Below are positions 1 to 5,504 of a DNA stretch of 6,211 nucleotides, in pieces. This stretch comes from Rubrivivax sp. Lineage in GTDB: Bacteria; Pseudomonadota; Gammaproteobacteria; Burkholderiales; Burkholderiaceae_C. The stretch is from contig JAIXSD010000273.1 of assembly GCA_027484885.1 (NCBI GenBank), positions 1 to 6,211 on the forward strand, given 5' to 3'. Each line of letters opens with the position of its first letter. Within the stretch, counting starts at the first letter, position 1. The notes under the pieces are model-generated. The model was given only the letters and a program-made list of their open reading frames with translations, was not told where the DNA came from and searched no databases. Made by a program: the position numbers and the translations under genes.

Positions 1-422
1 CGGCCGTTCTGGCTCAGGTCGTAGGTACCGGTCAGCTCGGCCTCGAAGGTCTGGGTTTCGCCGGCGGCCAGGGTCAGGTAGTCGGCCTCGGTCAGCGGGC
101 CACGCTTGACCACCGGGCCGGTGTAGTCGACCGGCTGGCCGTCACGGCTGATGCGGAACAGCGCAGCCATCGGCGCGGCGCCGGGCAGCTGCGAGCGCAG
201 GATCTGGCGCGGCTGACGGCTGGTGTTGGTGATGCTGACGCTGACGTGCACATCGACATCGCCCTTGAGCACCGGCTGGGCCACCGACAGGCGCACCTCG
301 AAACCATTGGCGGCGGCAGCCTGGGCAACACCGGCCACACTGCACACCAAGGCAGCCACGGCCACAGGCAGCAAGGGACCGAGCGAGGCAGCGCGAGAAC
401 GCGAGGCAAAGAAACGGGACAT
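1..422 (-). CDS. Exported M35-type (aspzincin) metalloprotease, N-terminal part only
   Basis: The reading frame is open from an ATG at 422 to the left edge, giving 140 residues with no stop, so the C-terminal part is outside the window. Residues 1-35 look like a Sec signal peptide: Arg-rich start (MSRFFASRSR), hydrophobic core about 15-31, and an AQA/A cleavage site at 35. Residues 41-140 resemble, from memory, the beta-rich domain that precedes the catalytic domain in M35 proteases such as Aeromonas AsaP1 and related Lys-specific metalloendopeptidases: a VxVSITNTS strand, LFRISRDGQPVDYTGP (89-103), KRGPLTEADYLTLAAGET (106-123) and a Tyr-Asp-Leu-Ser near 134-137. The zinc-binding HExxH would lie off the window, so catalytic competence cannot be judged. 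The start is supported by GGAG (complement of 433-436), 10 nt upstream. It is divergent from the hydrolase at 696, and the operator-like repeat lies between them. Family call fairly likely; expected location periplasmic or extracellular. Confidence 0.72.
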   Translation of the reverse strand, partial: MSRFFASRSRAASLGPLLPVAVAALVCSVAGVAQAAAANGFEVRLSVAQPVLKGDVDVHVSVSITNTSRQPRQILRSQLPGAAPMAALFRISRDGQPVDYTGPVVKRGPLTEADYLTLAAGETQTFEAELTGTYDLSQNG

Positions 423-521
423 GGGGTGGGCACTCCAAAAAAAAGCGGTCGGGAGGGGGTATGAGTTCGCAGAGCCCCTGGGCTTCAAGACGCGCTGAAG
501 GCATGGGCGAGGCGTGCCGCC

Positions 522-550
522 ACTCTAGGCAAGCCCAGGCCCGGCTCACA
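522..550 (-). promoter_or_regulatory. Candidate promoter for the M35-type protease gene
   Basis: On the minus strand, TAGAGT (complement of 522-527) matches four of six bases of the TATAAT -10 consensus. A poor -35 (TGTGAG, complement of 545-550) lies 17 bp upstream and touches the edge of the near-palindrome at 551-566. The implied start near 515 puts the palindrome centre (558.5) about 43 bp upstream, the place expected for an activator overlapping the -35. The weak -35 fits an activator-dependent promoter. The inference rests on short matches only. Confidence 0.3.
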
Positions 551-576
551 CTGTCAGCTCTTACAGCTGGGAGCCA
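551..576 (+). promoter_or_regulatory. 26-bp repeat, copy 1, containing a lux-box-like near-palindrome
   Basis: Bases 551-566 read CTGTCAGCTCTTACAG, a near-palindrome with 12 of 16 positions symmetric (half-sites CTGTNAG and CTNACAG, 2-bp centre). The next ten bases (CTGGGAGCCA, 567-576) are also shared with copy 2 at 5337-5362; the 26 bp differ only at 557. Read on the minus strand, the 16-mer matches 13 of 16 positions of the Burkholderia cepI/CepR lux box as I recall it. It lies between the divergent protease (start 422) and hydrolase (start 696). It could act on either or both: the shared right-hand flank favours the hydrolase direction, while the better -10 match lies on the protease side. 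That it is repeated is observed; LuxR-type binding is inference. Confidence 0.6.
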
Positions 577-695
577 TTCGCCCGCAGCGCTAGCCACCCG
601 TCGCGCCTTTCGGCCATTCGTCGCGCAGCAGCACCGGGCCGCAAGGTCCTTGCCAACAATGCGATCCATTCCCAGCCACCTCAACAGAGACCGCC

Positions 696-1634
696 ATGCA
701 ACAGCAACACCCCGGACTGACAGCCACCCTCTGCCACATCGGCGCCAGCCTGGTCTTCGCCGGCCTGACGGTGCTGAGCGGCAACGCGAACGCCCAGGCC
801 AAGGCCCAAGCCGCACCCGAGAAGTTCCAGGACCTGCAACTCAGCCGCAGCGGCGAAGGCCGGCCCGTGCTGATGATCCCCGGCCTGAACAGCCCCGCCA
901 GCGTCTGGACCGAGACCTGCGCCCAGTTGCAACCGGGTGTGCGCTGCCTGATGGTGCAGCTGCCCGGCTTTGCCGGCAGCCCGGCGCTGAGCAAGCCCGA
1001 GGATTTTCTGCAGCAGATGAAGGGGCAGCTGCAGGCCCTGCTTCAGCAGGAAGCGCCCCAGGGTGCCACCGTGGTCGGCCACAGCCTGGGCGGCGTGCTG
1101 GGCCTGATGCTGGCCGCAGACCATGGCGGCAAGACGGTGAAGCAGCTGGTGGTGGTGGACTCCCTGCCCTTTCTGCCGGGCATCCAGAACCCGGCCGCCA
1201 CGATCGAGCAGGTCAAGCCCATGGCCGAGGGCATGCGTCAGGGCATGCGCAATGCGCCGGCCGAGGGCTTGCGCGCCCAGCTGACGCCGATGATGGCCGG
1301 CATGACGCGCCAGAGCGAGCGCATCGAGGACCTGGTGCAGTGGGGCCTGAGCAGCGACCGCAACACCACCGCCCAGGCCATGTACGAGCTCTGGACCACC
1401 GACCTGCGCCCCCAGCTGAGCCAGATCCGCGTGCCGACCACGGTGCTGGGCGCCTGGGCCGCTTACGAGCGCATGGGCAGCACCCAAGCCAGCACCCGCG
1501 CCATCTTCGAGCGCCAGTACGCCGATCTGAAGGGGCTGGACCTGCAGATGAGCGACAAGGGCTACCACTTCCTGATGTGGGACGACCCGAGCCTGGTGGT
1601 CGGTGCGGTCAAGAAAGCGCTGAGCGCTAACTGA
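696..1634 (+). CDS. Exported alpha/beta hydrolase
   Basis: 312 residues. Residues 1-39 look like a signal peptide: hydrophobic stretch about 15-28, then small residues with candidate cleavage sites after ANA (33), AQA (35) or AQA (39). The mature part shows an alpha/beta-hydrolase fold pattern: VLMIPGLNSPASVW (58-71, oxyanion-hole strand and loop), VQLPGFAGSP (87-96), the nucleophile elbow VVGHSLGG with Ser130, and the C-terminal KGYHFLMWDDP with likely catalytic His291. The usual acid after strand 7 is not evident (the segment reads VPTTVLGAWAAY); Asp236 or Asp155 might substitute. Substrate unknown; esterase, lipase-like or lactonase activity cannot be separated from sequence. The start at 696 is supported only by a weak AGAGA 5 nt upstream, but the signal peptide begins directly after it. 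The 26-bp repeat lies 145 bp upstream. The 3' end overlaps the convergent transporter gene by 8 bp. Confidence 0.85.
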   Translation: MQQQHPGLTATLCHIGASLVFAGLTVLSGNANAQAKAQAAPEKFQDLQLSRSGEGRPVLMIPGLNSPASVWTETCAQLQPGVRCLMVQLPGFAGSPALSKPEDFLQQMKGQLQALLQQEAPQGATVVGHSLGGVLGLMLAADHGGKTVKQLVVVDSLPFLPGIQNPAATIEQVKPMAEGMRQGMRNAPAEGLRAQLTPMMAGMTRQSERIEDLVQWGLSSDRNTTAQAMYELWTTDLRPQLSQIRVPTTVLGAWAAYERMGSTQASTRAIFERQYADLKGLDLQMSDKGYHFLMWDDPSLVVGAVKKALSAN

Positions 1635-3009
1635 TCCAGGCAGCGGCATGCTGCGCGGCCAGGCCCAGCAGGGCGCTGGCCGCCAGCACGCGGGGCACGC
1701 TCCACTTCCAGCGCAGCAAGGCCCAGGCAGCGGCCAGCATCAGCGCCGCGGACACCCCATCAAAGCGCCCGCCCCAGCCCTGCGGCCAGAGCAGGTGCAG
1801 GGCGAAGAACAGGGCCAGATTGAGGATGACGCCCACCACCGCAGCCGAGATGGCCGTCAGCGGCGCCGTGAAACCCAGGCGGCCGTGCGTGGCCTCGACC
1901 AGCGGCCCGCCAGCCAGGATGAAGACAAAAGACGGCAGGAAGGTGAACCAGGTCACCACCACCGCCGCCAATGCTGCGCCGGCAAACAAAGCATCCGGCC
2001 CCAGCAGCTGCGCGCCCCAGCCGCCGACGAAGCCGACAAAGGCCACCACCATGATCAGCGGCCCCGGCGTGCTTTCACCCAGAGCCAGGCCGTCCATCAT
2101 CTGCGCGGCCGTCAGCCATTGCTGCTGCTCCACCGCGCCCTGAAACACATAGGGCAGCACGGCATACGCGCCGCCAAAGGTCAGCATCGCCGCCTTGCTG
2201 AAGAACCAGCCCATCTGCGTCAGCAAGCCCTCGCGCCCGCCCCAGAGCCAGAGCGCTGCCATGCTCAGCAACCACAGGCCGAATCCCAAGCCCAGAACGC
2301 GGGCCAGGCCGCGGCGCGTGAAGCGCGCATGGGCCGGCGTGGGCGTGTGGTCGTCGATCAGCGCCGGCCCGGCCGAGACCGCTTGCGCGCCACCGTAGCC
2401 GCCGCCCGTGGCAAAGGCATCCGGCCGCCAGCGCCCCCCCAGCCAGCCGGCCAGAGCCGCTGCGCCGATGATCAGCGGAAAGGGCAGCTTGAGCGCAAAG
2501 ATCGCAACAAAAGCCGCCACGGCAATCGCCCAGAGCCAGCGATTGCGCAACACCCGCCCGCCCAGGCGATGTGCCGCCTGCAGCACCAGGGCGGTGACGG
2601 CCGGCTTGATGCCGAAGAACAAGCCCGCCACCAGCGGCTGCTGGCCATGCACGAGATACAGCCAGGACAGCGCAATCAGCAGCAGCAAGGAGGGCAGCAC
2701 GAACAGCGCCCCGGCCATCAGCCCGCCCCAGCCGCGCTGCAGCAGCCAGCCGATGTAGGTGGCCAGCTGCTGCGCCTCAGGCCCGGGCAGCAGCATGCAG
2801 TAGTTGAGCGCATGCAAAAAGCGCCGCTCGCTGATCCAGCGCCGCCGCTCGACCAGCTCCTGGTGCATCAGCGCGATCTGCCCGGCCGGCCCGCCAAAGC
2901 TCAGGCAGCCCAGCCAGAGCCAGAACTTGAAGGCCGTCCAGCGGCTGGGCGGCTCGGGCCGTTCGGGCGGTTGCAGCGTGGGCGCTTGCCCGGCAGGCGT
3001 CTCCATCAT
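1627..3009 (-). CDS. chrA: Chromate transporter, ChrA type with two CHR domains
   Basis: 460 residues counted from the first of two adjacent ATGs (3009; the second is at 3006). The N-terminal CHR domain (about 26-190) has FWLWLGCLSFGGPAGQIALM (29-48), LLPGPEAQQLATYIGW (73-88) and ALFVLPSLLLL (101-111). The C-terminal one (about 265-455) has FFSKAAMLTFGGAYAVLPYV (269-288), the matching GESTPGPL (311-318) and WFTFLPSFVFIL (354-365). This internal duplication and about ten hydrophobic segments are typical of long-chain ChrA, which exports chromate across the inner membrane (proton-coupled in characterised members). The Gly-rich hydrophilic stretch at 191-235 is probably the inter-domain loop; the protein is somewhat longer than the roughly 400 residues I associate with the family. 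ATGA overlap with the acetyltransferase stop implies translational coupling. Real substrate could differ, since many ChrA homologues are untested. Confidence 0.92.
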   Translation of the reverse strand: MMETPAGQAPTLQPPERPEPPSRWTAFKFWLWLGCLSFGGPAGQIALMHQELVERRRWISERRFLHALNYCMLLPGPEAQQLATYIGWLLQRGWGGLMAGALFVLPSLLLLIALSWLYLVHGQQPLVAGLFFGIKPAVTALVLQAAHRLGGRVLRNRWLWAIAVAAFVAIFALKLPFPLIIGAAALAGWLGGRWRPDAFATGGGYGGAQAVSAGPALIDDHTPTPAHARFTRRGLARVLGLGFGLWLLSMAALWLWGGREGLLTQMGWFFSKAAMLTFGGAYAVLPYVFQGAVEQQQWLTAAQMMDGLALGESTPGPLIMVVAFVGFVGGWGAQLLGPDALFAGAALAAVVVTWFTFLPSFVFILAGGPLVEATHGRLGFTAPLTAISAAVVGVILNLALFFALHLLWPQGWGGRFDGVSAALMLAAAWALLRWKWSVPRVLAASALLGLAAQHAAAWIS

Positions 3010-3536
3010 GCCGACCCACGCGCCCGCCAGGCGGCGCGGTCCATCTCGTACACCGCCGTGTCCATCTCGTACCAGCGCTCCTGGCCGCGGTAGACCATGC
3101 CCAGCTTCTTCATCACATGGGCAGACGCCTGGTTGTCGGGGTGGCAGACCGCGCACAGCAGCGGCGCCTGCAGGGTGTCGAAGGCAAAGGCCGCCATGAC
3201 CTGCGCGGCCTCCGAGGCCAGGCCCTGGCCCCAGCGGTCCTGACGCAAGCGCCAGCCAATCTCCAGCGGCTGGGCCCGGTCCCGCCCCAGATGCTGGATG
3301 CAGCCGGCGCCGACCACCTGGCCGCTGGCCACCTCGATGAAGCTCCACCAGGAATAGCCCAGCTCCGCCCAGCGCGCCTGCACCCGCTCGATCATGGCCT
3401 GGGTCTCTTCCAGGGTCTCGGCCCGGCCGGTGATATAGCGCATCACCGCCGGGTCGCGGTTCATCTCATGCAAGCCCGAGAGGTGCTCGGGGCTGCAGGG
3501 TTCGAGACGCAGGCGGGCGGTGTGCAGGACGGTCAT
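3006..3536 (-). CDS. GNAT-family N-acetyltransferase, RimJ/RimL type
   Basis: 176 residues from the ATG at 3536; an in-frame ATG at 3572 would add 12 residues (MRPHFIHTRESA), but the family fold normally begins at the TARLRLEP strand seen here at residues 7-14. Neither start has a strong ribosome-binding site. The acetyl-CoA pyrophosphate loop is clear: LRQDRWGQGLASEA (97-110), carrying the Q/R-x-x-G-x-G/A pattern. Also present are the preceding EIGWRL strand (92-97) and the HPDNQASAHVMKKLGM segment (132-147), typical of Acetyltransf_3 enzymes that acetylate protein N-termini or small amines. Substrate unknown. The TGA stop overlaps the chrA start, so the two are probably one operon. Near the C-terminus the Tyr-Glu-Met-Asp motif occurs twice, seven residues apart, matching a short DNA repeat at 3039-3072. 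Confidence 0.88.
   Translation of the reverse strand: MTVLHTARLRLEPCSPEHLSGLHEMNRDPAVMRYITGRAETLEETQAMIERVQARWAELGYSWWSFIEVASGQVVGAGCIQHLGRDRAQPLEIGWRLRQDRWGQGLASEAAQVMAAFAFDTLQAPLLCAVCHPDNQASAHVMKKLGMVYRGQERWYEMDTAVYEMDRAAWRARGSA
3039..3072. repeat. 13-bp direct repeat with 21-bp period inside the acetyltransferase gene
   Basis: GTCCATCTCGTAC occurs at 3039-3051 and again at 3060-3072. The 21-bp period equals seven codons and encodes the doubled Tyr-Glu-Met-Asp near the protein C-terminus. It looks like a small in-frame duplication that has since diverged. Confidence 0.7.
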
Positions 3537-3596
3537 GGCGGACTCGCGCGTGTGAATGAAATGAGGGCGCATGGTGGAGCGCTTGCTCGGGCCCGC

Positions 3597-3602
3597 AGTC
3601 TA
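3597..3602 (-). promoter_or_regulatory. Possible -10 element for the acetyltransferase-chrA operon
   Basis: TAGACT on the minus strand (complement of 3597-3602) matches four of six -10 consensus bases and would start a transcript near 3590, about 54 nt before the acetyltransferase ATG. No good -35 is visible at 16-18 bp. The 178-bp gap 3537-3714 between the divergent acetyltransferase and ada-alkA genes must hold both promoters; nothing else in it was recognised, including any clear Ada box. Confidence 0.2.
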
Positions 3603-3714
3603 GCCAGCGATCGATGACAGGACAGAAGCCACGCCGCCCGGCTTGGCGCCGTAGGCCCTCATTCACGTCCGAAAACCGCCAGCCGGCGCGGGCTGCGCGG
3701 CTGAGAATCCAGCC

Positions 3715-5298
3715 ATGAGCCTCCTGCCCCTGGACCCCGACAGCTGCTACCGCGCCCTGGCCAGCCGAGATGCCCGTTTCGACGGGCGTTTTTTCATCGC
3801 CGTGCGCAGCACCGGCATTTACTGCCGGCCCATCTGCCCGGCGCCCACGGCCAAGCGCGAGAACGTGAGCTTCTATCCGACGGCCGCCGCCGCCCAGGAA
3901 GGCGGCTATCGCCCCTGCTTGCGTTGCCGGCCCGAGGCGGCGCCCGACTCGGGCGCCTGGCGCGGCGTGGCCAACAGCGGCTATTCCCATGCGGTCACGC
4001 GCGCGCTGGAGCTGATCGAACTTGGCTCGCTGGACGAGAACAGCGTGGCCGATCTGGCCGAGCGCCTCGGCCTGGGCGAGCGCCAGCTGCGCCGCCTGTT
4101 TGCCGAGCATGTCGGCGCCTCGCCGCTGAGCGTGGCGCAGACGCGGCGGGTGCTGCTGGCCCAGCAGCTGCTGCGAGAAACCGCCCTGCCCTTGACCGCG
4201 ATCGCGTTCGCCGCCGGCTTCGGCAGCATCCGCCGCTTCAACGAGGTGTTCCAGGACCTCTTCCAGCGCCCACCCAGTGCCTTGCGCCACGGCCCGGGCC
4301 AGCGCCTGCAGCCACAGGCCGGCGAAGTCAGCCTGCTGCTGCGCTACCGGCCGCCCTACGACTGGCCGGCCATGCTGGGCTTTCTGCGCGCCCGTGCCAT
4401 CCCTGGGCTGGAGCAGGTGGACGATGCGATTGAGGGCGGGCGTTATGTGCGAGTGCTGGAAATCGCCGGTCAGCAGGGCCGGGTCGGCGTCAGCCACGCC
4501 CCGGCGCAACAGGCTTTGCGGGTGCAGCTGCGCGCCAGCCATCTGAGCCTCTTGCCCCAGGTGATCGCGCGCCTGCGCCGCATGTTCGACCTGGGAGCCG
4601 ACCCCGAAACCATCGCCAGCCAGCTGGGCGAACGCGATGCCCTGATGGCCCGCCTGCTGCAAGCGCGGCCCGGGCTGCGCGTGCCTGGCTGCTGGGATGG
4701 CTTTGAGCTGGCCATCCGCGCTGTGCTGGGCCAGCAGATCACGGTGGGTGCAGCCATCCAGCTCGGTGGCAAGCTGCTGCAGAAACACGGGGCGGCCATT
4801 CGCGCGCCCGACCCGGAGTTCCCGGGGCTGAGCCATCTGTTCCCAAACCCCGCCGCACTCGCGGCAGTGGACCTCAGCCCACTCGGCATGCCGCACAGCC
4901 GCGCCGCCACCTTGTCGACCGTGGCCCAGGCCTGCCTCGCCACACCGGCCTTGCTCGAACGCCAGGGCAGCCTGGATCAAGCCTTGGACCGCTGGCGCGC
5001 CCTGCCCGGCATCGGCGACTGGACGGCCCAGTACATCGCCATCCGCCAGCTGCGCGAGCCCGATGCCTTTCCGGCCGCCGATGTGGGCCTGATGCAGGCG
5101 ATCGAGAAGCTCGAAGGCAGCCGCCCCAGCGCCAAGCAGCTGGCCGAGCGCGCCCAGGCCTGGCGCCCCTGGCGGGCCTACGCGGCCCAGCATCTGTGGA
5201 CGGCGATCGCGGCCCCGCTTCCTTCGGCATCTCCATCAGCGGCGCAGCCCCAGGGCGTGGGTCGAAATGAAACGCTGCGGCTGGCCAGCGAAAACTAA
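3715..5298 (+). CDS. Ada-AlkA fusion: methyl-phosphotriester sensor/regulator plus 3-methyladenine DNA glycosylase
   Basis: 527 residues with three modules. Residues 8-75 form an Ada-type zinc domain with four cysteines, Cys37, Cys41, Cys68 and Cys71, in the context GIYCRPICPAP and RPCLRCRPE. In E. coli Ada the equivalent first cysteine accepts the methyl group from DNA phosphotriesters. Residues about 90-193 are an AraC-type double helix-turn-helix (SVADLAERLGLGERQLRRLF, 110-129; ITAIAFAAGF-like second helix at 160-170). Residues about 203-315 resemble the AlkA N-terminal domain. Residues about 330-495 are an HhH-GPD glycosylase domain with the hairpin LPGIGDWTAQYIA (430-442) and a likely catalytic Asp456 in FPAADVGLM. 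The protein would sense alkylation damage and excise alkylated bases. The O6-methylguanine methyltransferase domain of E. coli Ada is absent. The start at 3715 has only a weak ribosome-binding site; the Ada domain begins at once, which supports it. Confidence 0.93.
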   Translation: MSLLPLDPDSCYRALASRDARFDGRFFIAVRSTGIYCRPICPAPTAKRENVSFYPTAAAAQEGGYRPCLRCRPEAAPDSGAWRGVANSGYSHAVTRALELIELGSLDENSVADLAERLGLGERQLRRLFAEHVGASPLSVAQTRRVLLAQQLLRETALPLTAIAFAAGFGSIRRFNEVFQDLFQRPPSALRHGPGQRLQPQAGEVSLLLRYRPPYDWPAMLGFLRARAIPGLEQVDDAIEGGRYVRVLEIAGQQGRVGVSHAPAQQALRVQLRASHLSLLPQVIARLRRMFDLGADPETIASQLGERDALMARLLQARPGLRVPGCWDGFELAIRAVLGQQITVGAAIQLGGKLLQKHGAAIRAPDPEFPGLSHLFPNPAALAAVDLSPLGMPHSRAATLSTVAQACLATPALLERQGSLDQALDRWRALPGIGDWTAQYIAIRQLREPDAFPAADVGLMQAIEKLEGSRPSAKQLAERAQAWRPWRAYAAQHLWTAIAAPLPSASPSAAQPQGVGRNETLRLASEN

Positions 5299-5336
5299 CG
5301 CAGCCATCCGGCGGCTCCGGAATTCGGGCTAACCCG

Positions 5337-5362
5337 CTGTCAACTCTTACAGCTGGGAGCCA
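5337..5362 (+). promoter_or_regulatory. 26-bp repeat, copy 2, lux-box-like operator upstream of the lanthipeptide genes
   Basis: Bases 5337-5352 read CTGTCAACTCTTACAG and the following ten bases are CTGGGAGCCA; 25 of 26 bases equal copy 1 at 551-576, the only change being A at 5343. Read on the minus strand, the 16-mer CTGTAAGAGTTGACAG matches 14 of 16 positions of the CepR box as I recall it from Burkholderia (CTGTAAGAGTTACCAG). It lies 164 bp before the precursor ATG. Conservation past the palindrome, over the place where a -35 would sit, suggests that the repeat is an operator plus promoter core rather than a bare binding site. The regulator is not in the window. Confidence 0.6.
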
Positions 5363-5382
5363 ACTCCGCCGCTGAGAACAAT
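5354..5382 (+). promoter_or_regulatory. Candidate operator-dependent promoter of the lanthipeptide operon
   Basis: AACAAT at 5377-5382 matches four of six -10 consensus bases. Seventeen bp upstream, TGGGAG (5354-5359) is a very poor -35. The predicted start near 5389 puts the centre of the near-palindrome (5344.5) about 44 bp upstream, the geometry of class II activation by LuxR-type proteins, where the box abuts or overlaps the -35. AACAATGCG also occurs at 655-663, upstream of the hydrolase gene. Confidence 0.35.
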
Positions 5383-5447
5383 GCGCCGGTGCCGGGCCGA
5401 GGGCTCACCCGCCGCTCGCCGCTTCTGCCCCCAGGAGAGGTCGGCTC

Positions 5448-5504
5448 ATGCCGGGCTCGGACACAAGCGCATCGACTTTGAACCCCACAAGGAGATTGTT
5501 ATGA
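5448..5504 (+). CDS. Possible 18-residue leader peptide overlapping the precursor start
   Basis: An ATG at 5448 follows AGGAG (5433-5437) at 10-nt spacing and opens an 18-codon frame, MPGSDTSASTLNPTRRLL. Its TGA (5502-5504) overlaps the precursor ATG (5501) as ATGA. Ribosomes finishing it would arrive exactly at the precursor start, so it could couple or tune precursor translation. It ends with codons likely rare in this GC-rich genome (AGG AGA TTG TTA), though AGG AGA arises from the precursor's ribosome-binding site. No homologue is recognised, and chance is a serious alternative for so short a frame. Confidence 0.3.
   Translation: MPGSDTSASTLNPTRRLL
5489..5494 (+). promoter_or_regulatory. 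Strong ribosome-binding site of the precursor gene
   Basis: AAGGAG at 5489-5494 lies 6 nt before the ATG at 5501 and fixes that start over the longer in-frame ATG at 5381, which would add 40 residues encoded by GC-rich leader DNA. Confidence 0.85.

Larger units (their letters stand above)
5299..5500 (+). promoter_or_regulatory. Upstream region of the lanthipeptide operon
   Basis: This 202-bp gap between ada-alkA and the precursor gene holds, in order: no convincing terminator for ada-alkA (5299-5336), the second copy of the 26-bp repeat (5337-5362), a possible -10 (5377-5382), a GC-rich leader, a possible 18-codon ORF with its own AGGAG (5433-5437), and the ribosome-binding site of the precursor gene (5489-5494). 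Confidence 0.6.

Noticed and set aside
437..444. Run of eight A residues as a terminator tail
   Set aside because: It lies in the protease gene's 5' leader beside its ribosome-binding site, with no GC-rich stem next to it.
461..1630. A 389-codon plus-strand frame across the intergenic region and the hydrolase gene
   Set aside because: Its translation is rich in Arg, Pro, Gly and His with no recognisable domain, and it is out of frame with the clear hydrolase; typical of high-GC shadow frames.
1648..3093. A 481-codon plus-strand frame opposite chrA
   Set aside because: Gln/Arg/Pro-rich low-complexity translation antisense to a well-supported transporter.
3010..3348. Longer N-terminus for ChrA (frame open up to 3348)
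   Set aside because: The added residues are a shadow of the acetyltransferase gene; the ATGA junction and the family start near the first CHR domain favour 3009.
3466..5193. A 575-codon minus-strand frame opposite ada-alkA
   Set aside because: Antisense to a gene with three recognisable domains and intact catalytic residues; the minus-strand product shows no domain.
5299..5336. Rho-independent terminator after ada-alkA
   Set aside because: Some GC-rich inverted bases (around CCGGAATTCGGG) but no stable stem followed by a T run.
5381..5500. Longer precursor starting at ATG 5381
   Set aside because: The extra 40 residues are encoded by leader DNA with no ribosome-binding site, and this ATG overlaps the candidate -10; the AAGGAG before 5501 decides the start.
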